32,629 nt of DNA, taken from the NCBI GenBank assembly GCA_910586285.1, contig CAJUGR010000006.1:1-32629 (forward strand), read 5' to 3'. Source of the stretch: an uncultured Erysipelotrichaceae bacterium. GTDB lineage: Bacteria > Bacillota_I > Bacilli_A > Erysipelotrichales > Erysipelotrichaceae. How positions within the stretch are numbered: position 1 is the stretch's first letter; every line of letters starts with the position of its first letter. Both the position numbers and the translations under genes were made by a program. The notes beneath the pieces are model-generated. The model was not told where the DNA came from, made no database searches, and saw only the letters and a list, made by a program, of their open reading frames with translations. Below are positions 9,193 to 16,770 of this stretch, one piece after another.

Positions 9193-9245
9193 GTGTGTCC
9201 TATTGAAAACAAAAATAACCATGCGCCGAATGGATTTCAGTAGGA
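9170..9245 (-). promoter_or_regulatory. Competing RNA stems of the aro leader
   Basis: Minus-strand RNA can form stem B: 9245-9235 (TCCTACTGAAA) with 9208-9198 (TTTCAATAGGA), two 5-bp blocks around one C-A mismatch. It can instead form an antiterminator: 9210-9203 (GTTTTCAA) with 9176-9170 (TTGAAAC), 7 bp with one bulged T. The antiterminator uses the loop and first base of the terminator 3' arm, so it competes both with stem B and with the terminator. A further 8-bp pairing joins the start of the leader ORF (9284-9277) to 9226-9219. Pairings are read from the sequence; their function is inferred. Confidence 0.6.
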
Positions 9246-9246
9246 A

Positions 9247-9282
9247 CTATCCGTAATAATAGAAATAAACACTCATGCGCAT
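9247..9282 (-). CDS. Tyr-rich leader peptide of the aro-tyrA operon
   Basis: An 11-codon ORF encodes MRMSVYFYYYG and stops at TAG. Codons 6-10 are TAT TTC TAT TAT TAC: four Tyr and one Phe in a row. GGAGG (9294-9290) lies 7 bases before the ATG, which is ideal. It sits between the promoter and a terminator that precedes aroB-aroC-aroF-aroA-tyrA, an operon that makes tyrosine. This is the arrangement of ribosome-stalling attenuators such as pheL and trpL in enterobacteria. Inference: scarcity of charged tRNA-Tyr stalls the ribosome and allows read-through. No T-box element is present in this leader. Confidence 0.8.
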   Translation of the reverse strand: MRMSVYFYYYG

Positions 9283-9304
9283 AGAATGACCTCCGTATGC
9301 CAAT

Positions 9305-9338
9305 ATGATAATACAAATCAACGCTTTTGGCAAGACAA
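9305..9338 (-). promoter_or_regulatory. aro operon promoter
   Basis: On the minus strand TTGCCA (9333-9328) is followed after 17 bp by TATCAT (9310-9305). An alternative is TTGTCT (9338-9333), 19 bp, TATTAT (9313-9308). Either puts the transcript start near 9300, just upstream of the leader-peptide ribosome site. Confidence 0.5.
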
Positions 9339-9510
9339 ACGATTGATTCCCCACAAAGAATTCATCGTTTCTACCTTTCGCAAAGAACATTACCGTCAAT
9401 CAGAGGCTTATATGACTTTTATATCAATCGTATTTCTGTATCAGTTATCCGATAAAGGAAAGAATATTTCGATAAAATTTGCAGGAATCGAAGTCAAACG
9501 GTGTGGTTTT

Positions 9511-9519
9511 TGTTATAAT
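9511..9519 (+). promoter_or_regulatory. Extended -10 promoter of the lipoprotein gene
   Basis: TGTTATAAT: TATAAT at 9514-9519 preceded by a TGN extension. No good -35 at 17 bp. It lies 26 bases before the chosen ATG at 9545. Confidence 0.55.
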
Positions 9520-9544
9520 AAGAGTATCGATTAGGAGTGAGATG

Positions 9545-10078
9545 ATGAAACGAATGGTATATGGCAGTCTTTTGGTCGGCTTGATGTTATTAGGCGGATG
9601 CAAGGACAAAAGTGTTTATACGCTATCGCAAAATGAAGTTACGATTTCCGTCAATGATCGTGAGTTTGATCCGCTGGATTATTTGTTAAAAGATGGTGAG
9701 ACACTGAGTAAGGAAGATCGATCCAAGATAAAAACAGGGGCCCGCATTGATACCACAAAGGTAGGTACGGCAACTTTTCAATTTCCCGAATATGAGCTGG
9801 AACTTTCCATTCACATTGTGGATGAAGAACCGCCGAAGCTTTCATTGGTAGGATTTCAGGTGAAGAAAGATGTAGTTCTCACTTGGAATGAAGAAAATCT
9901 GGAAAGGCTGAAACCGGAAATGAGTGATAACTATGATAGTGGAGCATTATTAAAAAAGTCACTTCATTGTGACAGTGTGGATACCGGTAAGGTAGGTAAG
10001 CAGAGTATCTATTGTTATATTGAGGATTCCAGTGGCAATCAAGCGAAGAAAAGCGTTGAAATCGAAGTGACAGAGTAA
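9545..10078 (+). CDS. Secreted lipoprotein with Ig-like (DUF5011-type) domain
   Basis: The 177-residue protein starts with MKRMVYG, a hydrophobic signal and the lipobox LLGGC (Cys19), so it is expected to be a diacylglycerol-anchored lipoprotein outside the membrane. The C-terminal part (DNYDSG, later VGKQSIYCYIEDSSGNQAKK) resembles bacterial Ig-like DUF5011 domains, which usually serve as adhesive or spacer modules. ATG 9545 is preferred over 9542 because TAGGAG then has a 7-base spacing; the frame also runs back to a TTG at 9479 that lies upstream of the promoter. No catalytic motif was seen and the role is unknown. Confidence 0.8.
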   Translation: MKRMVYGSLLVGLMLLGGCKDKSVYTLSQNEVTISVNDREFDPLDYLLKDGETLSKEDRSKIKTGARIDTTKVGTATFQFPEYELELSIHIVDEEPPKLSLVGFQVKKDVVLTWNEENLERLKPEMSDNYDSGALLKKSLHCDSVDTGKVGKQSIYCYIEDSSGNQAKKSVEIEVTE

Positions 10079-10081
10079 AAT

Positions 10082-10104
10082 AAAAAAGCCGTGAGGCTTT
10101 TTTT
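10082..10104 (+). terminator. Terminator between convergent genes
   Basis: AAAAAAGCC, GTGA loop, GGCTTTTTTT. The symmetrical A and T tracts allow termination from both sides, serving the lipoprotein gene and the minus-strand gene ending at 10130. Confidence 0.88.
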
Positions 10105-10129
10105 GTATTTATGCTGCATTCATCATTAT

Positions 10130-10903
10130 TTAATTTAAATCAGGAAACAGTCGGTTGGCACTGTCTTGCCATCCAAAGGAAAAATAAGTGCGCAAACCGT
10201 CCGTTCCTTGACGATGAAAGACATCATCACAGAAAAACATTCCGGCGATATCCGGGAAACGATCCCATAGATCGACATGATTAAGTACTTGTAGGAGCTG
10301 CTTTCTTTTTGTTTCCTCCATTAACAATGCCTGATATAAGTGTTGAAAGGACTTTTGCTTAATGGAGTGATACGCAGGAGTATGGAATACATAAGACGTG
10401 ATGTCTTCATTCCATGCCAAATAGAGAAGAAATCCTTCACAGAAAAAGCGATAATTCAGTAATGATAGGGACTGTGTTGGTTTAGGGAAGCGCTGCAAAA
10501 ATAAATAGCGCAATAAATGTATATGGCACAAATTATGTAGAATATAGCACATTTCCTTTACACTTTGCGTATAGTCAGCAATGTTAAGCAAATCAATCAA
10601 TAAGAAAAATTTCCCTTTATGTTCAATCACAGCAGCATCAAAATTCGGATGAGAACCGACAATCGGCAGAAGTACGACTTCCCTCAGCCGGTGATCATAA
10701 TCCATAAAAAGGGCAGTAATCAAATCATGATTCCATAGGGGAAAATCTCGATAATTCTCACATTCTTCTAATAAGCGTGCACACACCTCTTGTCGTGTCG
10801 CTGCGATGGATGTCACACCATTGGTATAAGCATAAAACCATGAATTTGTCATCGGTATTTTACCTTGTAAATAGCTTTGAATGACATCAGTGCAAATTTC
10901 CAT
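10130..10903 (-). CDS. Hypothetical protein, 257 residues
   Basis: Not recognised. It has no signal peptide or clear membrane helix. It is rich in His, Phe, Leu and Tyr; the segment ILHNLCHIHLLRYL has an HNLCH sequence that resembles a zinc-protease HExxH helix but lacks the catalytic Glu. CEGFLLYLAW follows about 40 residues later and could supply a Glu. Inference only: perhaps a degenerate metallopeptidase-like fold. The start is supported by GGGAGGA upstream and by a promoter at 10931-10958. It stands alone. Confidence 0.75.
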   Translation of the reverse strand: MEICTDVIQSYLQGKIPMTNSWFYAYTNGVTSIAATRQEVCARLLEECENYRDFPLWNHDLITALFMDYDHRLREVVLLPIVGSHPNFDAAVIEHKGKFFLLIDLLNIADYTQSVKEMCYILHNLCHIHLLRYLFLQRFPKPTQSLSLLNYRFFCEGFLLYLAWNEDITSYVFHTPAYHSIKQKSFQHLYQALLMEETKRKQLLQVLNHVDLWDRFPDIAGMFFCDDVFHRQGTDGLRTYFSFGWQDSANRLFPDLN

Positions 10904-10930
10904 AGGAATCCTCCCTTAGGCAGTGAACTT

Positions 10931-10958
10931 ATTATATCACGCTTCAAAAGGAAAACAA
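10931..10958 (-). promoter_or_regulatory. Promoter of the 257-residue hypothetical gene
   Basis: On the minus strand TTGTTT (10958-10953), 16-bp spacer, TATAAT (10936-10931), about 28 bases before the ATG. Confidence 0.6.
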
Positions 10959-11119
10959 GAATATCACCGAGCCGAAATGATTATTAATCTCATGTCATAG
11001 TGAATATAAAGGCAAAGGTGACCATCCTCTTTATTGTGTTATGTTTTTTCACAATGTGTTGGGCAATCCAAGAAGTTTGCGATAAAATGCTTTGTTTGAA
11101 GTAAATATAGCGGCTTCAG

Positions 11120-11141
11120 AAAAAAGCCCTTGTGGGCTTTT
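11120..11141 (-). terminator. Terminator of the nitroreductase gene
   Basis: On the minus strand AAAAGCCC, ACAA loop, GGGCTTTT followed by more T. It begins 8 bases after the nitroreductase stop. Confidence 0.88.
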
Positions 11142-11148
11142 GAATGAA

Positions 11149-11682
11149 CTATTTTGTGAAATGATTGTCGCTTTCAGCGAAGGGTGGAAACCAAGATACC
11201 TTTTGCGGATCGTAACGATCTTCCTTCGGCTTGGATTCTGCGCTGTAACCGACAGCGACAGCGGCAATCGGTATCAAATCTTTATCTATTCGATAATAGC
11301 GCCGGAATTTCTCAATTCGATCCGGATTCGGTCCGATGGCACACCAACACGTACCGAGTTGTTGATGCACGGCTTCAATCAAGATATTTTCAATCGCTGC
11401 CGCACTGTCCACATATAAATATTCATCGGGTTGAGATGCATTCCGATCACCCATGACGATAATGGCGCATGCGGCGGTTTTCATCATTCCGGTATATGGC
11501 TGTAAATCCGTCATAGTGTCTAATGCGTTTCGATCGGTTACAACCAAGAATCGCCAAGACTGACTGTTGCGTGCTGTCGGGGCATTCATTGCCGCCCGTA
11601 ACAATTCTTCGATTTTTTCCGGTTCCACAGGTTTATTTAGATACTTGCGGATGCTTTGGCGTTCCCATAATTCTTTTAACAT
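11149..11682 (-). CDS. Nitroreductase family protein (FMN-dependent oxidoreductase)
   Basis: NAD(P)H- and FMN-dependent oxidoreductase of the nitroreductase fold; the natural substrate cannot be told from sequence. RQSIRKY near the N-terminus is the typical FMN-phosphate motif, followed by AAMNAPTARNSQSWRF. Toward the C-terminus IAAVAVGYSAESKP is usual for the family. The frame extends to a GTG at 11691, but ATG 11682 sits 8 bases after AGGAG and is chosen (177 residues). Single gene with its own terminator, divergent from the small gene at 11786. Confidence 0.88.
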   Translation of the reverse strand: MLKELWERQSIRKYLNKPVEPEKIEELLRAAMNAPTARNSQSWRFLVVTDRNALDTMTDLQPYTGMMKTAACAIIVMGDRNASQPDEYLYVDSAAAIENILIEAVHQQLGTCWCAIGPNPDRIEKFRRYYRIDKDLIPIAAVAVGYSAESKPKEDRYDPQKVSWFPPFAESDNHFTK

Positions 11683-11785
11683 CGTCATCACTCCTATTTA
11701 TATTATAATGATGTTGTCAAGTACGGTTATGCGTGGATATCAAAATGTTTTTAATGCATAGAGTAAGAGAGAAAGGAGGCAGTTT

Positions 11786-12064
11786 ATGCAAATACCTCAA
11801 GTAAATATCAGTGCATATCGCCGCCAATACGAAACGGCAAACAGCGCTGCGTTGATGGAATCAATGTTATTTTGCGAGGGCGGTCACGCTTTGAAAACAA
11901 CAGGCTCACAATATGCCTTGATTAGTGGTATCGCTATTGAATCTCCGTATCGTGGCTATGGTGCTTATCGTTCTAATGCCCCTCAGACTTCCAATAATAT
12001 TTATTGCCCGCAATACTACAATCAAAAGAATCATGCCCGTGGCGGATCGGATTGGTTTATTTGA
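11786..12064 (+). CDS. Small hypothetical protein, 92 residues
   Basis: AAAGGAGG lies 8 bases before the ATG, so translation is well supported. The protein has no membrane segment. The N-terminal half (SAYRRQYETANSAALMESML) looks helical. The C-terminal half is rich in Tyr, Gly, Asn and Ser (YRGYGAYRS, NNIYCPQYYNQKN), suggesting a disordered tail. Not recognised; probably lineage-restricted. Confidence 0.65.
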   Translation: MQIPQVNISAYRRQYETANSAALMESMLFCEGGHALKTTGSQYALISGIAIESPYRGYGAYRSNAPQTSNNIYCPQYYNQKNHARGGSDWFI

Positions 12065-12182
12065 TCGTGATTGATTACTTTGAGAACGGCAGACTTCTGA
12101 ACGGTGAACATGAGTGGGGTTTTTGCCCACCCTCATAAAGCATCGCTGTCATAGGATGGATGGAAGAGAGGGGGAGAAATCT

Positions 12183-12803
12183 ATGACGGATATGATCCTG
12201 CTCATATTGGCTACCTGCTGTGACAGCTTTTTTATGAGCGCAGCATATGGCATCGAACGCATTCGCATTCCGTTGAAATCCGTATGTGTTATTGCATTTT
12301 GCGGAACATTATTACTGGGAATATCCGTTATATTGGCCGGATCCTTGTCGCAGCTGTTAATGCCAGCCTTCGGAAAATGGCTGAGTTTTGCCATTTTATG
12401 TGCATTGGGAGTATCTCATTTATTTCAGGCGCAGCTCAAGCATTATGTCAATCGTCATAAGCAGCAGCCGCTTATTATTCGCTTGAAGGGTGTCTCTTTC
12501 GTTATTGACATTTTTCTGGATGAAACCAAAGCAGATCAGGATCATTCCAAGGAAATCAGCGGGAAAGAGGCTGCTTATTTGGGAGTGGCATTGTCGCTGG
12601 ATTCATTGGCCAGTGGCTTGGCTTACGGCATCGGAAGCATCAACATTCCCTTATTACTGATCCTGTCATTTGTGATCGGAGTGGCGGTGATTTTAGCCGG
12701 AAGTTTATTGGGACGTCGGTGGCTGCGTCATATTCATGGTGATGTGTCTTGGATCAGCGGTTGTCTTTTATTGGTACTGGCATTGTTGCGCTTGCGCTCA
12801 TAG
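12183..12803 (+). CDS. MntP/YtaF-family multi-pass membrane protein
   Basis: The 206-residue protein has about six hydrophobic segments arranged as two halves of three. Acidic residues near the membrane, in CCDSFFMSAAYGIERIRI and the related later ALSLDSLASGLAYGIGSINI, mark the DUF204 repeat seen in MntP manganese exporters and in the sporulation membrane protein YtaF. The central extramembrane segment (DIFLDETKADQDHSKEIS) fits YtaF better. ATG 12183 follows GGGGGAG; the frame is open back to 12114, where a GC-rich hairpin without a T-run (12110-12136) lies. No manganese riboswitch was seen. Metal export is an inference. Confidence 0.8.
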   Translation: MTDMILLILATCCDSFFMSAAYGIERIRIPLKSVCVIAFCGTLLLGISVILAGSLSQLLMPAFGKWLSFAILCALGVSHLFQAQLKHYVNRHKQQPLIIRLKGVSFVIDIFLDETKADQDHSKEISGKEAAYLGVALSLDSLASGLAYGIGSINIPLLLILSFVIGVAVILAGSLLGRRWLRHIHGDVSWISGCLLLVLALLRLRS

Positions 12804-12861
12804 AAAGGGAAAGGCCGTTTAACAAGGTTATCCCATCGTGATCCGATATTGATATCCATGA

Positions 12862-12892
12862 CGTAAAAAGCCGTAAATAAGCGGCTTTTACG
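12862..12892 (+). terminator. Terminator after the MntP/YtaF-like gene
   Basis: CGTAAAAAGCCG pairs with CGGCTTTTACG with one bulged A and a short loop. The T-run is inside the 3' arm, so efficiency may be modest. Confidence 0.6.
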
Positions 12893-12950
12893 CATTGACA
12901 GTCATTTCCCTGCGGGATCAAAAAGGGATTGAAAAAATTTTCATTTTGCC

Positions 12951-12979
12951 TTGATTTTTCATGCTGAAATCCTTATAAT
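12951..12979 (+). promoter_or_regulatory. guaB promoter
   Basis: TTGATT (12951-12956), 17-bp spacer, TATAAT (12974-12979). The 5' untranslated region is about 50 bases; no purine riboswitch fold is evident. Confidence 0.8.
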
Positions 12980-13036
12980 AAATAAAACTATCATCATAGT
13001 GATCAGGGGAAATAAGGAAAAAGGAGTGAATCGATT

Positions 13037-14551
13037 ATGGCATTTATTTTTGATGAACCATCTCGGACTTTCAGTGAATATTTGTTGGTTCCAGGTTATT
13101 CTTCAAAGGAAGCGACACCGCAAAACGTATCATTACATACACCGCTGGTAAAATATCGCAAGGGTGAAGAAGAATGCCCTATGACCTTACATATTCCGAT
13201 GGTATCGGCGATTATGCAGTCGGTATCCGGAGAAAAAATGGCCTGTGCATTGGCTCGTGAGGGCGGTATTTCTTTTATCTACGGCTCGCAAACGGTAGCG
13301 AATGAGGCAGCGATGGTACGGCGGGTTAAGGCAACGAAAGCCGGATTTGTATTCAGCGATTCCAATGTGAAACCTGATGCGACCTTGGCAGATGTTTTAA
13401 CCATTAAGGAACAAAGCGGACACGCAACGATGGCAGTCACGGAGGATGGCAGTGCGAATGGTAAGCTGATTGGGATTGTGACCAGTCGTGATTATCGTGT
13501 TTCCCGCATGGATCCGCAAACTAAAGTAGCCGATTTCATGACGCCGTTTGAGAAAATGATCTGCGGTAAAGAAGGAATGAGCTTAAGTGAATGTAACGAT
13601 ATGATTTGGGATCATAAATTAAACCAATTACCGATCGTGGACGATGAACAGCACTTGGTGGCCTTTGTCTTCCGTAAAGATTACGATTCCCATAAAGAAA
13701 ATCCCGACGAGTTATTGGATGCACAAAAGCGCTATCTTGTCGGTGCCGGTATTAATACTCGCGATTATGAAGAGCGCGTTCCGGCTTTGGTAGAGGCAGG
13801 AGCCGATGTATTATGTATTGACTCCAGTGAAGGATTCAGCGAATGGCAGCGACAAACACTGAAATGGATTCGCGATCGTTACGGCGATCGGGTAAAAGTC
13901 GGCGCCGGTAATGTTGTAGATGCGGCAGGCTTTCGGTTCTTGGCAGAGGCCGGGGCAGATTTTATCAAGATCGGAATCGGCGGCGGCTCGATCTGTATTA
14001 CTCGTGAACAAAAGGGTATCGGCCGCGGTCAGGCGACTGCCACCATTGATGTAGCCAAGGCACGTGATGAATATTATCGTGAAACCGGGATTTATATTCC
14101 GATTTGTTCGGACGGCGGTATTGTTCATGATTATCATATTACGTTGGCATTGGCCATGGGCGCAGACTTTGTAATGCTCGGACGTTATTTCTCTCGCTTT
14201 GATGAGTCACCAACGCAAAAAGTTACGATTAACGGTACATACATGAAGGAATATTGGGGCGAAGGCAGCGCCAGGGCTCGTAACTGGCAGCGCTATGATA
14301 TGGGCGGAGCCAACAAGCTTTCCTTTGTGGAAGGCGTAGACTCCTATGTACCTTACGCCGGTTCCTTAAAGGACAACGTCCAGATGACTTTAAGTAAGGT
14401 TAAGCATACGATGTGCAACTGCGGCTGCTTGACGATTGCCGAATTACAGAAAAATGCCAAACTGACTTTGGTGTCTTCTACGAGTATCGTTGAAGGCGGT
14501 GCTCATGATGTGGTCGTGAAAGATGATACCATCGATGCCAAAGTAAAATAA
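13037..14551 (+). CDS. guaB: IMP dehydrogenase (variant form)
   Basis: Oxidises IMP to XMP, the committed step of GMP synthesis. The 504-residue barrel protein carries an inserted CBS pair at about residues 110-220 (GIVTSRDYRV, then LPIVDDEQHLVAFVFRKDY). The catalytic loop reads GIGGGSICITREQKGIGRGQ with Cys320, unlike the common GPGSICTTR; SDGG lies at 358-361. The flap (YWGEGSARARNWQRY) also differs from the MGSLGAM type. The divergent loop leaves GMP reductase activity possible, but length and CBS pair favour IMP dehydrogenase. AAGGAGTGA precedes the ATG. Confidence 0.88.
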   Translation: MAFIFDEPSRTFSEYLLVPGYSSKEATPQNVSLHTPLVKYRKGEEECPMTLHIPMVSAIMQSVSGEKMACALAREGGISFIYGSQTVANEAAMVRRVKATKAGFVFSDSNVKPDATLADVLTIKEQSGHATMAVTEDGSANGKLIGIVTSRDYRVSRMDPQTKVADFMTPFEKMICGKEGMSLSECNDMIWDHKLNQLPIVDDEQHLVAFVFRKDYDSHKENPDELLDAQKRYLVGAGINTRDYEERVPALVEAGADVLCIDSSEGFSEWQRQTLKWIRDRYGDRVKVGAGNVVDAAGFRFLAEAGADFIKIGIGGGSICITREQKGIGRGQATATIDVAKARDEYYRETGIYIPICSDGGIVHDYHITLALAMGADFVMLGRYFSRFDESPTQKVTINGTYMKEYWGEGSARARNWQRYDMGGANKLSFVEGVDSYVPYAGSLKDNVQMTLSKVKHTMCNCGCLTIAELQKNAKLTLVSSTSIVEGGAHDVVVKDDTIDAKVK

Positions 14552-14562
14552 ACATTCGCTAC

Positions 14563-14585
14563 AAACAGCACTTCGGTGCTGTTTT
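14563..14585 (+). terminator. guaB terminator
   Basis: AAACAGCAC, UUCG-type tetraloop, GTGCTGTTT with one further T before C. The stem is stable; the T-run is short. Confidence 0.8.
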
Positions 14586-14642
14586 CATTTGACGCCGTAA
14601 AGCTTCAATATTACAATAATAAACGAAAAGGAAGGAATACTT

Positions 14643-15407
14643 ATGATCACTTTTATCGCACCGACCAAAAACATGAAACCACAGCGTGCCTCTTTGCCGA
14701 TGAGTCTGCCTCCGTTTTGCGTAGAAGCAGAAGAATTGTGGCAAATCCTGAAGAATTGGAATGATGAAACCATAATGAATGTGATGAATGTCAATGCCAA
14801 AATGGCCTTGCACGTTCAGGAACTGTTACAACATGTACGCTTTGACGATAACGGTTCGCATGCATTGTTAACGTATAGCGGTCTGGCCTTTCATGCGATG
14901 AATGTTTCCGATTGGAGCGATGATGATTTGCGCTTTGCGCAACAGCACTTACGTATTCTTTCCGGCTTCTATGGCATGGTACGCCCGCTTGACAGCATTT
15001 ATCCTTATCGCTTGGAAATGCAGGCAAAGGATATCACAGAGCGAATCGGGAATTTATATACTTATTGGAGTGATGCCATGATGCAGGAAATGCGTCAAGA
15101 TTGTGAGGACGGCATTTATATCAACTTGGCGAGCCGTGAGTATGCACAAGCCGTTATGCCTTATTTTAAAGATGAGGAACGCTGTATCAATATTGAATTT
15201 CGCACAGTGAAGAATCATACCGTCAAAACCATTGCGACCCATGCAAAAATCGCCCGAGGAAAAATGGTGAGAATGATGATGAAGCAGCGGATCAACGATC
15301 CGCAATCATTAAAGAGATTTCAGGAAGACGGATGGCAATTTCACAGTGAAAGTTCTGATGAAACGCATTATGTGTTCTTAAAATACGATGAAAAGTCGTT
15401 AAAATAG
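14643..15407 (+). CDS. yaaA: YaaA family protein (peroxide stress, UPF0246)
   Basis: The 254-residue protein has the family opening MITFIAPTKNMKP, then TYSGLAFHAMN and YPYRLEMQAKDI, both characteristic of the YaaA/DUF328 family. In E. coli YaaA limits free iron and protects DNA during peroxide stress; the same role here is carried over by homology. AAAGGAAGGA is 5-6 bases before the ATG. No clear terminator separates it from the XRE gene downstream. Confidence 0.88.
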   Translation: MITFIAPTKNMKPQRASLPMSLPPFCVEAEELWQILKNWNDETIMNVMNVNAKMALHVQELLQHVRFDDNGSHALLTYSGLAFHAMNVSDWSDDDLRFAQQHLRILSGFYGMVRPLDSIYPYRLEMQAKDITERIGNLYTYWSDAMMQEMRQDCEDGIYINLASREYAQAVMPYFKDEERCINIEFRTVKNHTVKTIATHAKIARGKMVRMMMKQRINDPQSLKRFQEDGWQFHSESSDETHYVFLKYDEKSLK

Positions 15408-15515
15408 GCAAATGTAAAGTGCCGGTTGACAAGATTTGACAAAATGCACGCTTAACTTGGTAGTGTCCACACACGTGCTTTGTTAGAATGGAGGCGGAAA
15501 GAACAGGTGATCAAT

Positions 15516-16406
15516 ATGAAATTTGAAGCGAATCTTAAAGAATTGCGCAAACAGCGCGGAATGTCTCAGGAGGAGATGGCGGAACACTTACAGGTATCAC
15601 GCCAATCCGTTAGTAAATGGGAAAACGGCAGTGCGATGCCGGAGTTGGATAAGCTGTTACAAATGTGTGAATTGTTTCACTGCACACTGGATGATTTGTT
15701 AAAAGGAGACATGAAAGAGGAACCGCTGATCAGTAAAGCAGAATATGAAAAACAAACACGTATGGAAGCGGTTTTGACAACAATCGGAGTAGGTATGATC
15801 TTATTGGGAATGACCATGTACAATTTTCTTGATAACGCTCAGCATGCACAGGAAGAATCGGTTTTGGATGCGATGTTTTTAACCTTTGTATTGATTGGTG
15901 TTATATGCTTTGTATTTATGGGGATGAAAAAGTCATTCTTTGATCGACGGCATCCGCAGATTCCGCAAGGCTTATACGGAGAGGAAGAAATCGCGTCATT
16001 TGAGCGAAAATTTACGATCGCGATATGTCTTGGTGTAGGACTTATCCTTTTCGGAATGATTGCCCAGCAGCTTTTGGACGCAAATGGGGATGAATCATTC
16101 GCAAACGGAACATTTATGCTGCTTGTGACTTTTGCCGTCTGTATTTTTGTTTATTTCGGCATGCGCAAGGGAAAAATGGATCAGACGCTGCCCCAATCAG
16201 CGGATCATAAAAAACAAAAGCAACAGGAAGAAACTTTTGGATTGTATGCCGGCATGATTATGTTGGTCGCGACCGGCGGTTATCTTATTTTATCTTTCTT
16301 GTTTGATGCATGGGCAAAGGCATGGATTCTGTTTCCAATCGGCGGCATTCTATGTGGCATTCTCCATCTTTTTATGGAAAGCCGTCATCATTCTGATGAT
16401 GAATAA
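15516..16406 (+). CDS. XRE-family regulator with six membrane segments
   Basis: Residues 5-65 form a helix-turn-helix of the XRE/HTH_3 family (LKELRKQRGMSQEEMAEHL, then VSRQSVSKWENG). Residues from about 85 to 285 contain six hydrophobic stretches, for example IGVGMILLGMTMYNFL and WILFPIGGILCGILHLFM. This makes a membrane-bound DNA-binding protein that might sense a membrane or small-molecule signal. The frame runs back to a TTG at 15480, but ATG 15516 (MKFEANLKE) has AGGTGAT upstream and begins the HTH. Neighbours do not reveal its target. Confidence 0.85.
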   Translation: MKFEANLKELRKQRGMSQEEMAEHLQVSRQSVSKWENGSAMPELDKLLQMCELFHCTLDDLLKGDMKEEPLISKAEYEKQTRMEAVLTTIGVGMILLGMTMYNFLDNAQHAQEESVLDAMFLTFVLIGVICFVFMGMKKSFFDRRHPQIPQGLYGEEEIASFERKFTIAICLGVGLILFGMIAQQLLDANGDESFANGTFMLLVTFAVCIFVYFGMRKGKMDQTLPQSADHKKQKQQEETFGLYAGMIMLVATGGYLILSFLFDAWAKAWILFPIGGILCGILHLFMESRHHSDDE

Positions 16407-16764
16407 AAGCATATTGTCATCGGTTTTAGAGGCAAAGAGTATATCAGAGTGATCAACGGAAATATTTTGGTGATGATTTGATAAGTCAAATGATACGATT
16501 CTCACTTTTAGTATTGATGGTTTATTCGATCGTTTCTACACGTTTTTTGTGTTTGCGGCTTTGGATGGAACATTAGATTTCCTCAGTGCTTAAGGAATAT
16601 GGTTTTCATGATGGCGTGCTTGATGAAATTATGTCAAATCAATGAAAAAAATAAAGACTATATATTCACTTTGTTTCACTGCTTGTTTTCATTCGCTGAA
16701 GAATAAAAAAAACCATCGCAAAATAGAGGGGATTCATGGTATAATTTGCCTAAGGGAAAGGACG
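16407..16764. other. Intergenic stretch between the XRE and LRR genes
   Basis: About 360 AT-rich bases. Short open stretches are present (an ATG at about 16491 and a tail ending in LKEYGFHDGVLDEIMSNQ near 16590-16643) but none has a ribosome site or continuous frame, and none was recognised. It ends with the LRR promoter. Confidence 0.4.
16737..16745 (+). promoter_or_regulatory. Extended -10 promoter of the LRR gene
   Basis: TGGTATAAT: TATAAT at 16740-16745 with TGN extension. It lies inside the upstream extension of the LRR frame, which argues for the later start codon. Confidence 0.6.
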
Positions 16765-16770
16765 ATGTGC

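Noticed and set aside
9141..9300. T-box riboswitch before aroB
   Set aside because: The terminator suggested one, but the leader is too short and there is no conserved T-box (AGGGTGGNACCGCG-like) sequence or stem I. The Tyr-rich ORF explains the terminator better.
9286..9534. 82-codon plus-strand ORF
   Set aside because: No ribosome site, and it covers the aro promoter on one side and the lipoprotein promoter on the other. Treated as non-coding.
12065..12182. Manganese (yybP-ykoY) riboswitch before the MntP/YtaF-like gene
   Set aside because: Only a bulged hairpin (12110-12136) without the conserved loop sequences is present, and no terminator or ribosome-site sequestration is evident.
12893..13036. 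Purine riboswitch before guaB
   Set aside because: Between promoter and ATG there are only about 55 bases and no three-way junction sequence.
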